Of a stretch of 22,226 nt of DNA, positions 8,407-15,824 are shown piece after piece. Made by a program: the position numbers and the translations under genes. Where the stretch lies: assembly GCA_023381945.1 (NCBI GenBank), contig JAMCQY010000265.1, forward strand, positions 445 to 22,670, written 5' to 3'. The notes below the pieces were generated by a model. It ran no database searches. It saw only the letters and a program-made list of their open reading frames with translations, and was not told the origin of the DNA. How positions within the stretch are numbered: position 1 is the first letter of the stretch; each line of letters begins with the position of its first letter. Source of the stretch: Deltaproteobacteria bacterium. GTDB lineage: Bacteria > Desulfobacterota > Desulfobaccia > Desulfobaccales > 0-14-0-80-60-11.

Positions 8407-8637
8407 TTGCTTGCCTGGATCTTGATCTTAATCTTTCTGGAAGTGCTTATCATCTGGGCTGCCATCTTTTCCCCAGAAAATATCTTTTTCTGGGCATTTT
8501 TATTCTTTGGGACAGGGGGTACAATCGCGGCTGTCTTGGGCCTTGAAGGGTTGGCGGGCGTGGTAATCTTTCTTAGTTGTATCTTTGCCTTCTTTGCCTT
8601 TCTGCTTCCCTTGAAAGGCTGGTCGCGGGATGAGTGA
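8407..8637 (+). CDS. Small hydrophobic membrane protein
   Basis: A 76-residue predicted membrane protein. It opens with one hydrophobic helix (about residues 2-20), then a second and probably a third (about 28-48 and 50-68), and ends with a charged tail (KGWSRDE). The start appears to be TTG at 8407, with a weak purine tract upstream. The layout FWAFLFFGTGGTIAAVLGL resembles the membrane part of NfeD-like proteins, but the soluble OB domain is absent. No firm family was recognised. It is 15 bases after the DUF2267 stop, so the two may share a transcript. Confidence 0.55.
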   Translation: MLAWILILIFLEVLIIWAAIFSPENIFFWAFLFFGTGGTIAAVLGLEGLAGVVIFLSCIFAFFAFLLPLKGWSRDE

Positions 8638-8664
8638 TGCGGCGCTGCTTTAAGAAAATTTCTT

Positions 8665-9429
8665 ATGAGAGAAAAGACCCGCACGGGTGAAGGCGCAGGT
8701 ATCGGAGCCATTCACCTCGGCACCTCGGGCTGGCACTACGAGCATTGGGTAGGGCCTTTTTATCCGGATGATCTGCGTCCGCGAGATTTTTTGCGCCATT
8801 ACTGCGACCATTTTCACACGGTTGAGATCAATAATTCCTTTTATCAACTGCCCTCGGAAAAGACCCTGAAGGACTGGCGGGATACCTCGCCATCGGAGTT
8901 TATCTTCACGGCCAAAGCCAGTCGCTTCATCACCCATATGAAAAAGCTGCTGGACCCGGATGAGACTTTGCCGCCATTTCTGCAACGCATCCGGGTCCTG
9001 GGCGGCAAACTTGGGCCAATCCTGTTCCAATTGCCTCCGAACTGGAAGTTCAATGGCAAGCGCCTGGCCGACTTTTTGGAGGCCCTGCCAAAAGATCTCC
9101 GCTACGCCATGGAGTTTCGGGACCAAAGCTGGATCAAGCCAGAGACTTATGGGACCCTGGCGGACCGCGGGGTGGCCTTTTGCATGTATGACCTGGCCGG
9201 CTACCAGTCTCCCCGGGAGGTGACCGCAGATTTCGTTTATATCCGCCTGCATGGCCCGGAAGGCGCTTATCAAGGCCAATATCACCAAAAAACCCTGCAA
9301 AGCTGGGCCAAGGATATCACCGCTTGGGCCGAAGATCGCCAGGAAGTCTTTTGCTATTTCGACAATGACGAAAAGGGCTATGCCGCCCAGGATGCCCTGC
9401 GGCTGCAGGAGATGATCAATAAGGGCTGA
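8665..9429 (+). CDS. DUF72 family protein (YecE-like)
   Basis: A 254-residue protein of the DUF72 family, predicted to form a TIM barrel. Diagnostic segments are IHLGTSGWHYEHWVGPFYP near the N-terminus, FHTVEINNSFYQLPSEKTLKDW, FTAKASRFITHMKKL, LGPILFQLPPNW, YAMEFRDQSW and, near the end, FVYIRLHGPEGAYQGQY and FCYFDNDEKGYAAQDAL. No enzymatic activity is firmly assigned to the family. It starts 27 bases after the small membrane protein and precedes polX by 50 bases, so it may be co-transcribed with polX. Many DUF72 genes lie near DNA repair genes, but this is loose context only. Confidence 0.88.
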   Translation: MREKTRTGEGAGIGAIHLGTSGWHYEHWVGPFYPDDLRPRDFLRHYCDHFHTVEINNSFYQLPSEKTLKDWRDTSPSEFIFTAKASRFITHMKKLLDPDETLPPFLQRIRVLGGKLGPILFQLPPNWKFNGKRLADFLEALPKDLRYAMEFRDQSWIKPETYGTLADRGVAFCMYDLAGYQSPREVTADFVYIRLHGPEGAYQGQYHQKTLQSWAKDITAWAEDRQEVFCYFDNDEKGYAAQDALRLQEMINKG

Positions 9430-9442
9430 GTAAATTTTTGCG

Positions 9443-9470
9443 GAAAACGGAAAACTGAAAACAGAAAACG
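9443..9470 (+). repeat. Four tandem 7-base units GAAAAC(N)
   Basis: Four consecutive copies of GAAAACN (GAAAACG, GAAAACT, GAAAACA, GAAAACG) fill most of the gap between the DUF72 and polX genes and end 9 bases before the polX ATG. They occupy the place where a ribosome site would normally lie. This looks like a dispersed A-rich intergenic repeat. Confidence 0.6.
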
Positions 9471-9479
9471 GCCTTTACC

Positions 9480-11201
9480 ATGCCGATTCATAATCACGAC
9501 ATCGCCGATATCTTTGAGCGCGTGGCCGACCTGCTGGAAATAGAGGGCGCCAATCCCTTCCGGGTGCGGGCCTACCGCAATGCCGCCCGGGTGGTGGACA
9601 GCATGTCCCAGAGCCTGGCGGATCTGGCGGAACGGGGAGAAGACTTTACAGATTTGCCCGGGGTAGGCAAGGATTTGGCCGGCAAGATTCAGGAAATCAT
9701 CAAGACCGGTGACCTCGAGATGCTGAAAGAACTGGAGGCCCGCACTCCGCCGGCCCTGGCCGTCTTGATGAACGTCGGCGGCCTCGGCCCCAAGCGGGTC
9801 CACCTTCTGCATGAAGAACTGGGAGTCACCACCGCCGAGGACCTGAAGGAGGCGGCCCAAGCCGGAAAAATCAAGGAATTGAAAGGCTTCGGCCCCAAGA
9901 TCGAGCAGATGGTCCTGGAGAGCCTGGCCAACCTCCCCACCGCCGGCAAGCGTTTTAAGCTGGTGACGGTGGAACCGGTAGCCGAATCCCTGGTGCGATA
10001 TCTCCAGAAGGTGCCGGGAGTGGATGAGGCCATCGTGGCCGGCAGTTATCGCCGCCGCCTGGAGACAGTGGGCGACCTGGATATCCTGACTACCTGCAAA
10101 GATGCCGCCCGGGTAATGGACGCCTTCGTCTCCTACGAGGATGCGGCCAAGGTTGTGGCCAAAGGTGACACCAAATCCACCCTAGTGCTGCGGAACGGCC
10201 TTCAGGTGGACCTGCGGGCCGTGGCGAAGGAAAGCTACGGCGCGGCGCTGCACTATTTCACCGGCTCCAAGGCCCATAACATCGCCATTCGGCACCTGGG
10301 GGTGCAGCGCGGCCTCAAGATCAATGAATACGGGGTCTTTCAAGGCGACAAGCGCGTGGCCGGCAAGACCGAGGAAGAAGTTTATAAAATGGTGGACCTC
10401 CCCTTTATCGAACCGGAATTGCGGGAGGATAGGGGCGAAATCGAGGCCGCCCGGCAAGGCAAACTTCCCAAGCTGATCACCTTGGAGGACATCCGCGGCG
10501 ACCTCCACGCCCACACCAAGGCCACCGACGGACGCAACAGCCTGGAAGAAATGGCCCAGGCCGCCAAGGAACGGGGCTACGAATACCTGGCCATCACCAA
10601 CCACTCAAAGAGGGTGAGCATGGCCCACGGCCATGACGCCAAGAACCTGGCTGCCGAAATCGCCGAGATCGACCGCCTCAACGCCAAACTGGACGGTATC
10701 ATCCTGCTCAAGGCCATCGAATTGGATATCCTGGAAGACGGCTCCCTGGACCTGGAGGACGATATCCTCAAGGAACTCGACCTGACCGTCTGTGCCGCCC
10801 ATTATCACCACAACCTGCCCCGGGAAAAGCAGACCGCCCGGATTCTCAAGGCCATGGATAATCCCTATTTCAACATCCTGGCCCACCCCAGCGGCCGCCT
10901 GATTCATCGCCGGGACCCTTCCGACCTGGACATGGAGCGGCTGATTAAAGCCGCCAAAGAGCGGGGCTGTTTCATGGAACTGGACGCCCAGCCTGACCGG
11001 CTGGACCTGATCGACATCCACTGCAAGCTGGCCAAGGATGTGGGAGTCAAGGTCTCTATCTCCACCGACGCCCACAGCACCTCGGATTTAGGCTTCATGC
11101 GCTGGGGCATCGGCCAGGCCCGGCGCGGCTGGCTGGAGGCTGACGACGTGTTGAATACCCGCTCCTGGCCGGAGTTGAAGAAATTGCTGAAAAGGGTTTG
11201 A
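9480..11201 (+). CDS. polX: DNA polymerase/3'-5' exonuclease PolX
   Basis: A 573-residue family X polymerase with a C-terminal PHP domain, the usual bacterial PolX size. Residues 1-150 carry helix-hairpin-helix DNA-binding motifs (LPGVGKDLAGKI at about 59-70, GGLGPKR at about 100-106, LKGFGPK at about 134-140). The nucleotidyltransferase core follows: GSYRRRLETVGDLDIL with metal-binding Asp199 and Asp201, and Asp244 in VDLR. TGSKAHNIAIR is the nucleotide-binding segment. From about residue 339 the PHP domain has DLHAHTKATDG, ITNHSK, AHPSGR and STDAH, the metal ligands for 3'-5' exonuclease activity. It fills short gaps in base excision repair. No clear Shine-Dalgarno precedes the ATG; the A-rich repeats sit there instead. 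Confidence 0.95.
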   Translation: MPIHNHDIADIFERVADLLEIEGANPFRVRAYRNAARVVDSMSQSLADLAERGEDFTDLPGVGKDLAGKIQEIIKTGDLEMLKELEARTPPALAVLMNVGGLGPKRVHLLHEELGVTTAEDLKEAAQAGKIKELKGFGPKIEQMVLESLANLPTAGKRFKLVTVEPVAESLVRYLQKVPGVDEAIVAGSYRRRLETVGDLDILTTCKDAARVMDAFVSYEDAAKVVAKGDTKSTLVLRNGLQVDLRAVAKESYGAALHYFTGSKAHNIAIRHLGVQRGLKINEYGVFQGDKRVAGKTEEEVYKMVDLPFIEPELREDRGEIEAARQGKLPKLITLEDIRGDLHAHTKATDGRNSLEEMAQAAKERGYEYLAITNHSKRVSMAHGHDAKNLAAEIAEIDRLNAKLDGIILLKAIELDILEDGSLDLEDDILKELDLTVCAAHYHHNLPREKQTARILKAMDNPYFNILAHPSGRLIHRRDPSDLDMERLIKAAKERGCFMELDAQPDRLDLIDIHCKLAKDVGVKVSISTDAHSTSDLGFMRWGIGQARRGWLEADDVLNTRSWPELKKLLKRV

Positions 11202-11280
11202 CGAAGGCGAAACGACGAAGAGAGAAAAAAGTTTGTAAGATATATGCACTCCACGCCGCTTTACCAAATACAATTTATTT

Positions 11281-11305
11281 GGTAGGGCGGGCCTCCGTGC
11301 CCGCC
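11281..11305 (+). repeat. REP palindrome, left copy flanking RAYT
   Basis: This 25-base unit starts GGTAGGGCGGGCC and has a stem GGCGGGC (11286-11292) with GCCCGCC (11299-11305). It is the exact reverse complement of 11790-11814, on the other side of the transposase gene. Confidence 0.85.
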
Positions 11306-11313
11306 ATTTGTGG

Positions 11314-11787
11314 CTATTCATTGAAAACCCATACCCATGGATAATTGATATCTTGCGGCTCGACTTTGAGAGGATTATTTAAAATATACTGAGCCTTCTC
11401 AAGGAATTCACTTTCATCTCTCATAATCCGATCAAAATAATCTTCCTGCCAGATTCTGCCTTCCCTGTTATATTCACGTTGCAATCTATTGGCGCTATAG
11501 GATTTCCAAGAGTGAACAATTTGGTGAAGGAGATATTTTTCGTATGGCCTGATTAAAAGGTGAATATGATCAGGCATTACTACATAAGCGAAAAGATCAA
11601 ATCGTTTCGTTTCAAAATGCTTTAAGGTGGACACGATTAATTCACGTTCGGCTGGAGTAAGAATTTCTTGAAACTTATTTAACCTCCAGGTAACAAAATA
11701 AGTTGAGCCGCCCAGACGCCAATGCGGCAATCTTCTATGATAGATCCATATCTTATTTTCTGAATTATCATTCATGCGAGCGGGCAT
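11314..11787 (-). CDS. REP-associated tyrosine transposase (RAYT, Y1_Tnp)
   Basis: A 157-residue Y1 transposase-like protein related to IS200/IS605 TnpA. The HUH metal-binding pair is in VMPDHIHLLIRP (His74, His76). The probable nucleophile is Tyr117 in WQEDYFDRIMRDE, followed by YILNNP, a RAYT hallmark. The N-terminal STYFVTWRL is also typical. It is visibly richer in A and T than its neighbours, which suggests recent acquisition. It is bracketed by two identical inverted REP palindromes, the expected arrangement for RAYTs, which cut REP hairpins and are usually kept as domesticated single-copy genes. A second possible ATG is at 11775 (MNDNSENK); neither start has a clear ribosome site, and the right REP lies just upstream. 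Confidence 0.9.
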   Translation of the reverse strand: MPARMNDNSENKIWIYHRRLPHWRLGGSTYFVTWRLNKFQEILTPAERELIVSTLKHFETKRFDLFAYVVMPDHIHLLIRPYEKYLLHQIVHSWKSYSANRLQREYNREGRIWQEDYFDRIMRDESEFLEKAQYILNNPLKVEPQDINYPWVWVFNE

Positions 11788-11789
11788 TT

Positions 11790-11814
11790 GGCGGGCACGG
11801 AGGCCCGCCCTACC
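11790..11814 (-). repeat. REP palindrome, right copy flanking RAYT
   Basis: Exact inverted copy of 11281-11305 over all 25 bases, with stem GGCGGGC (11790-11796) and GCCCGCC (11803-11809). It lies 2 bases upstream of the RAYT start, so transcription or translation of the transposase would run through it. Confidence 0.85.
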
Positions 11815-11895
11815 ACTCTTTGCTTCAACTCAAATAAACTTTGAAAATTTGATATGATTTTTTATTATAATAAAAATCGAAAAAACAAAAAGTAA

Positions 11896-12999
11896 TTAGA
11901 CAAACCGCCGCATCAATTCCGCAATAACCTCATCCACATTCGCCGGGGTGAGGTCATTTTTTCGAACGATTTCCTCGGCCCGGCGGCGGTGGAAGGGGTT
12001 TTGCAGGTCATGCAGGCCGCCGAAAACCCCGGTGCGCCGCCCGACCTGATAAAGACACTGTTCTTCCGGACTCATCTGCAAAAATCTCTCGATCACCGCA
12101 ATCATGCGGCCCTGGTCCTGGGGCAGGGTTCCTTCCACCTCCGGCAGCAGGTTGAGAATGTGGTCGCTGGCCACGGTGCTGGTGATTCCTTGCAAGGATT
12201 CGAGGAAAAGCAGAATCTCCCGGGCCATTTCGATATCACTGGGCCGGTCGAAGCGTCCGGCTTGATATTCTTCATAAAGCGGAGCACTGCAGGGGATGGC
12301 CAGGGAGCGCAGCCGGATAAAGTCAGGGTTGATCTCGTTTAGGGCCGCGGCGGTCTCTTTGGCATTAGCCGAACGCAAGGAGCGGCCGCCCAGACCCGGC
12401 ATGTAATATTCCGAAAGCTCCATGCCCGCCCGCTTCACCTTCTGGCCGGCCGCAATCTGGTTCTTTTGAGTCGTCCCCTTGTGCATGCGGCGCAGCACCT
12501 CATTGCTGCCTGATTCGAGACCGATATGCAGGCGGTTCAGGCCCGCCTCCCGGATATCCTTCAGGTCAGCCAGGCCTATCCGGGCCACTGTCGCGGAGCG
12601 GGCATAGGAGGTTATTCGCGGTATCCCGGGAAATTTTTCGGTCAGGTGACGCAGAATCCCCAGCATTTCCGCCGGCGGAATCACCAGGCTGTCGGCGTCC
12701 TGGAGAAAGACCGAGCGCCGGCCGTTTCTGAGCCAATTGGCCGCGGCCTGCCGGGCAACAGGGTCGCTGGAGGCCTGCCTGCCCCCGCCGTTGAGCGACT
12801 GAACCTCCTCGTAGAGCGCGTCGATGTCGCACCGCACGTGGGCGGTGGGGCGAACCGAAAACTCCGTGCCCTTATAGACCGGGCAGAATTTGCAGCGGTT
12901 CCAGGGGCAGTTGCGGGTCACCCGCAGCAGCAGGCTGCCGGCCTCGCTGGGGGGCCGGATGGGGCCTTGCTCATAACCGCCGTAAGCTTCGATCATCAT
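11896..12999 (-). CDS. Radical SAM domain protein with CX4CX2C cluster motif
   Basis: A 367-residue radical SAM protein. The cluster-binding cysteines are Cys31, Cys36 and Cys39 in RNCPWNRCKFCPVYKG, giving a CX4CX2C spacing instead of the common CX3CX2C. Further family motifs are the GGR-type segment, FLQDADSLVI, ITSYARSATV and RLHIGLESGSNEVLRRMHKG, the Elp3/MiaB-like barrel. There is no B12-binding, TRAM or extra ferredoxin domain. The C-terminal part (PEEQCLYQVGRRTGVFGGLHDL) is family-specific. The substrate is unknown. It starts at two adjacent ATG codons after an AAAGGA ribosome site, with a plausible sigma-70 promoter at 13039-13067. It diverges from glnS. Confidence 0.85.
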   Translation of the reverse strand: MMIEAYGGYEQGPIRPPSEAGSLLLRVTRNCPWNRCKFCPVYKGTEFSVRPTAHVRCDIDALYEEVQSLNGGGRQASSDPVARQAAANWLRNGRRSVFLQDADSLVIPPAEMLGILRHLTEKFPGIPRITSYARSATVARIGLADLKDIREAGLNRLHIGLESGSNEVLRRMHKGTTQKNQIAAGQKVKRAGMELSEYYMPGLGGRSLRSANAKETAAALNEINPDFIRLRSLAIPCSAPLYEEYQAGRFDRPSDIEMAREILLFLESLQGITSTVASDHILNLLPEVEGTLPQDQGRMIAVIERFLQMSPEEQCLYQVGRRTGVFGGLHDLQNPFHRRRAEEIVRKNDLTPANVDEVIAELMRRFV

Positions 13000-13038
13000 C
13001 AGATATCCTTTATCGGAGTTTCCCCTCCAGACATTACT

Positions 13039-13067
13039 AGTATATAATTTAACCCCAGGCTATCCAA
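13039..13067 (-). promoter_or_regulatory. Sigma-70 type promoter for the radical SAM gene
   Basis: On the minus strand, TTGGAT (13062-13067) and TATACT (13039-13044) are spaced by exactly 17 bases. The -10 box matches consensus at 5 of 6 positions and the -35 box at 3 of 6. Transcription would start near 13032, about 33 bases before the ATG. Confidence 0.45.
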
Positions 13068-13181
13068 TTGTTGTTAGGGAGAAAATTGTTACAAGACACC
13101 GCGGTTGCCTTTATCCTGGAACGATTTAATTTATAGGCGTCTCGATTAATGGAATTTCCACTTCCCCGGAAGGATAATGAT

Positions 13182-14870
13182 ATGAGCGAAATGGAACCAC
13201 AACCCTCTGACTTTATTCGCGATATCGTGGCTGAAGACCTGAAGGCCGGGAAACACGGCGGCCGGGTCATGACCCGCTTTCCCCCGGAGCCCAACGGCTA
13301 CCTGCACATCGGCCATGCCAAATCCATCTGTCTCAACTTCGGCATCGCGGCCCAGTTCGGTGGGGTCTGCAACCTCCGGTTCGACGACACCAACCCCAGC
13401 AAAGAGGAAGTGGAGTACGTCGATTCCATCATGGCTGATGTGCGCTGGCTGGGCTTCGACTGGGGCAATCGCCTCTATTACGCCTCGGACTATTTCCAGC
13501 AGATGTACGATTATGCCGTGCACCTGATCAAAGCTGGCAAGGCTTACGTCTGCGACCTGACTGCGGATGAGGTCCGTAGGTATCGGGGCACTCTCATCGA
13601 GCCCGGTAAGGACAGCCCCTACCGCAACCGCTCGGCGGCCGAGAACCTCGACCTGTTTGATCGTATGCGGGCCGGGGAGTTTCCCGATGGGGCCCGGACT
13701 CTCAGGGCCAAGATTGACATGGCGTCACCCAATATTAATCTGCGGGACCCGGTGCTGTACCGCATCCTCCACGCCGAGCATCATCGCACGGGGGACAAGT
13801 GGTGCTTATATCCCATGTATGATTACGCCCACCCCATTTCGGACGCCATCGAAGGCGTCACCCACTCCATTTGCACGCTGGAGTTCGAGGACCACCGGCC
13901 CCTGTATGATTGGACCCTGGACAACCTGCCGGTCCCGTGTCATCCGCAGCAGATCGAGTTTGCCAGGCTCAACCTGAGCTACACGGTGATGAGCAAACGC
14001 AAGCTCCTGAAGCTGGTGAACGAAGGCCTGGTTGCCGGTTGGGACGACCCCCGCATGCCCACCCTGGCCGGGATTCGCCGCCGGGGCTTCACCCCGGAGG
14101 CCATGCGTAATTTCGCCGAGCGCATCGGCGTCGCCAAACGGGAAAACCTGGTGGACCTGGCCTTGCTGGAATTTTGCGTCCGGGAGGATTTGAACCGCCG
14201 CGCCCCCCGGGTCATGGGGGTGCTGCGGCCCCTGAAGGTAGTTATCGAGAATTATCCCGCAGGGCAGGTGGAGGAATTAGAGGCGGTTAACAACCCAGAG
14301 GACCCGGCCGCCGGGACCAGGAAGGTGCCCTTTTCCCGGGAACTCTATCTGGAGCGGGAAGACTTTATGGAGGAGCCGCCCAAAAAGTTTTACCGCCTGG
14401 CTCCGGGCCGGGAGGTCAGGCTGCGCTACGCCTACTACATCAAATGCGTGGACGTGGTGAAGAACGCCCAGGGCGAGGTGGTGGAACTGCGCTGCACCTA
14501 TGATCCGGAGACCCGGGGAGGTTATGCGCCGGACGGCCGCCAAGTGAAGGCCACCCTGCACTGGGTGTCGGCGGCCCATGCCGTGCCGGCGGAGGTGCGC
14601 CTCTACGACCGGCTCTTCACCCAACCGGAGCCTGGATCGGCACACGGCGGGGATTTCCTGGCGGACCTCAACCCCAATTCCCTCGAAATCCTGAAATCCT
14701 GCCGGCTGGAACCCGGTCTGGCTAAGGCCGCGCCGGGCAGCTTCTTCCAGTTCGAGCGCCAGGGCTATTTTTGTGTCGACCAGGATTCGGCTCCTGGCGC
14801 CCCGGTCTTTAACCGCACCGTCACCCTGAAAGACCCGTGGGCCAGGATACAGCAGAAGGGGGCGAAATAA
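13182..14870 (+). CDS. glnS: Glutaminyl-tRNA synthetase
   Basis: A 562-residue class I synthetase that charges tRNA-Gln directly with glutamine. The HIGH motif is at about residues 42-45 ([17 protein letters not shown]), followed by [10 protein letters not shown]. The KMSKS-loop equivalent is VMSKRK at about 269-274 ([15 protein letters not shown]). The [37 protein letters not shown] segment is typical of GlnRS, and the C-terminal beta-barrel anticodon domain is complete. The start is placed at ATG 13182 because AAGGA lies 8 bases upstream; an in-frame ATG at 13149 has no ribosome site. Having GlnRS suggests tRNA-Gln need not be made by the Glu-tRNA(Gln) amidotransferase route. It has its own transcription unit, ending before the REP array. 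Confidence 0.95.
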   Translation: MSEMEPQPSDFIRDIVAEDLKAGKHGGRVMTRFPPEPNGYLHIGHAKSICLNFGIAAQFGGVCNLRFDDTNPSKEEVEYVDSIMADVRWLGFDWGNRLYYASDYFQQMYDYAVHLIKAGKAYVCDLTADEVRRYRGTLIEPGKDSPYRNRSAAENLDLFDRMRAGEFPDGARTLRAKIDMASPNINLRDPVLYRILHAEHHRTGDKWCLYPMYDYAHPISDAIEGVTHSICTLEFEDHRPLYDWTLDNLPVPCHPQQIEFARLNLSYTVMSKRKLLKLVNEGLVAGWDDPRMPTLAGIRRRGFTPEAMRNFAERIGVAKRENLVDLALLEFCVREDLNRRAPRVMGVLRPLKVVIENYPAGQVEELEAVNNPEDPAAGTRKVPFSRELYLEREDFMEEPPKKFYRLAPGREVRLRYAYYIKCVDVVKNAQGEVVELRCTYDPETRGGYAPDGRQVKATLHWVSAAHAVPAEVRLYDRLFTQPEPGSAHGGDFLADLNPNSLEILKSCRLEPGLAKAAPGSFFQFERQGYFCVDQDSAPGAPVFNRTVTLKDPWARIQQKGAK

Positions 14871-14882
14871 TTATAAGTTGTG

Positions 14883-14932
14883 TAGGACAGCCGCCCCGGC
14901 TGTACTTGGACAGGCGAGGGCGCCTGTCCTAA
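14883..14932. repeat. REP-like double hairpin (BIME-like)
   Basis: The outer arms TAGGACAG (14883-14890) and CTGTCCTA (14924-14931) enclose two hairpins: ACAGCC/GGCTGT (14887-14903) and the perfect 9-pair GGACAGGCG/CGCCTGTCC (14908-14929). It starts 13 bases after the glnS stop and may terminate or stabilise that transcript. Confidence 0.65.
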
Positions 14933-14948
14933 ATACTCTTCGCTGTAA

Positions 14949-14968
14949 GGGCGGTTCTTGAACCGCCC
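14949..14968. repeat. REP-like hairpin
   Basis: GGGCGGTTC (14949-14957) and GAACCGCCC (14960-14968) form a perfect 9-pair stem with a 2-base centre. Confidence 0.65.
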
Positions 14969-14996
14969 ATTAGCCCAAATTATCAGTGAATCCATC

Positions 14997-15016
14997 GGGC
15001 GGCTCGTGAGCCGCCC
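14997..15016. repeat. REP-like hairpin
   Basis: GGGCGGCTC (14997-15005) and GAGCCGCCC (15008-15016) form a perfect 9-pair stem, followed by CTACC. It differs from the previous hairpin by compensating changes in the stem. Confidence 0.65.
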
Positions 15017-15048
15017 CTACCAATAATATTCCCAAAACCATAAAAAAT

Positions 15049-15100
15049 GTAGCACCCGCCCTCGGGCGATTCATTACCCGGCAAGGGCGCCGGGACTACA
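15049..15100. repeat. REP-like double hairpin
   Basis: This unit is bounded by TGTAG (15049-15053) and CTACA (15096-15100). It holds one hairpin around CGCCCTCGGGCG (15057-15068) and a second between CCCGGC (15077-15082) and GCCGGG (15089-15094). It is the last of four palindromic units in the glnS downstream gap. Confidence 0.6.
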
Positions 15101-15110
15101 TTTTCAGAGA

Positions 15111-15286
15111 AAATAACCAAAATAATCAGCTAAATACCTTCAACTACAAAGTCAAAAGTGGTTAGGAAAAATTTTCGCACATGTGGCATTTTTACTCATT
15201 TACGACAATTATGAAGAATATCCATAAGTTAATCCATAACCACCTTTTTCCCCCGGTAATTTTGCCTCAGAACCCCTTTTCTTTTC
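15111..15286. other. AT-rich upstream region, no gene seen
   Basis: Between the REP array and the regulatory sites is an AT-rich stretch with no supported reading frame. It holds an 8-base palindrome CACATGTG and a widely spaced inverted pair, GTGGTTA and TAACCAC, about 70 bases apart. It is a reasonable place for the enhancer-binding site of a sigma-54 activator, but no specific site can be named. Confidence 0.4.
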
Positions 15287-15300
15287 TTGATTGATATCAA
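15287..15300. promoter_or_regulatory. FNR/CRP-family binding site
   Basis: TTGATTGATATCAA is an exact match to the FNR-type consensus TTGAT-N4-ATCAA, and its inner ten bases are also a perfect palindrome. It lies 43 bases upstream of the sigma-54 promoter match and about 77 bases upstream of the predicted start of transcription. A redox- or NO-sensing CRP/FNR-family protein is the likely partner. Confidence 0.55.
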
Positions 15301-15343
15301 CCATTCCGTCCAGCATTAGTCCCCACTTCCGGTAGTCTTGTCT

Positions 15344-15360
15344 TTGGCACAGCCCTTGCT
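15344..15360 (+). promoter_or_regulatory. Sigma-54 (RpoN) -24/-12 promoter
   Basis: TTGGCACAGCCCTTGCT matches the sigma-54 consensus (TTGGCACG-N4-TTGCW) with one change. The invariant GG (15346-15347) and GC (15358-15359) are at the required spacing. Predicted transcription starts near 15370, giving a leader of about 57 bases before the response regulator ATG. It would drive the receiver-metF-hdrA unit and perhaps the rest of the cluster. Confidence 0.65.
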
Positions 15361-15427
15361 TTTAATAACAAGGGAGTGACTGCTTCGACAATTTCGCAGG
15401 CCTCTTACCTTAATTCCGGGTGAGTTG

Positions 15428-15808
15428 ATGACCGAGAAATGCAACACGCTGTTAATTGCCGAGCGCGGCTGCGAGCTGGCGCAAGGTCTCTGTTCCTGGC
15501 TGGAGGCACAGGGCCATCGATTTAAGCTGGTGGACAACCTCAAGGACCTCCTCATGACCATTCAGAATGAGAAGGTCAATGTCCTGGTGATGGATGTGCG
15601 CCTGCCTGAGCCCATGGGTTTTGAGGCGATTTCCATCATCAAGGGGTTGGACAAGAAGCTCCCCATCATCATCACCGCTGATGAAAACAATCCGGAACAG
15701 GAAAGCCGGATCAGGCAAAAAGGCATCTTTTATTACCATGTAAATTCGTTTGGCATGGATGAACTCATCTTAGCCATCTCCAATGCCCTGGGGCGCTCAT
15801 CCCACTAA
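15428..15808 (+). CDS. Stand-alone receiver-domain protein, degenerate
   Basis: A 126-residue protein made of a single response-regulator receiver domain with no output domain. The phospho-acceptor Asp is at about residue 56 (VLVMDVRLPEP), and the switch Thr is in PIIITADEN. Two other active-site features are altered. The acidic pair after strand 1 is reduced to one Glu (LLIAERGC). The conserved Lys-Pro after strand 5 is missing (FYYHVNSFG where KPF is usual). It may thus be a pseudo-receiver or a phosphorylation-independent adaptor. An upstream in-frame TTG at 15425 is also possible. It is the first gene after the sigma-54 promoter and lies 16 bases before metF, so it is probably co-transcribed with the methylene-THF reductase genes. 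Confidence 0.78.
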   Translation: MTEKCNTLLIAERGCELAQGLCSWLEAQGHRFKLVDNLKDLLMTIQNEKVNVLVMDVRLPEPMGFEAISIIKGLDKKLPIIITADENNPEQESRIRQKGIFYYHVNSFGMDELILAISNALGRSSH

Positions 15809-15824
15809 TCCAGAGGGGAGTTCG

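Noticed and set aside
9443..9470. A CRISPR-like array from the tandem GAAAAC units
   Set aside because: The units are only 7 bases with no spacers, so this is a simple tandem repeat.
13149..13181. An earlier start codon for glnS at 13149
   Set aside because: No ribosome site precedes it, while ATG 13182 has AAGGA at good spacing and gives the usual family length.
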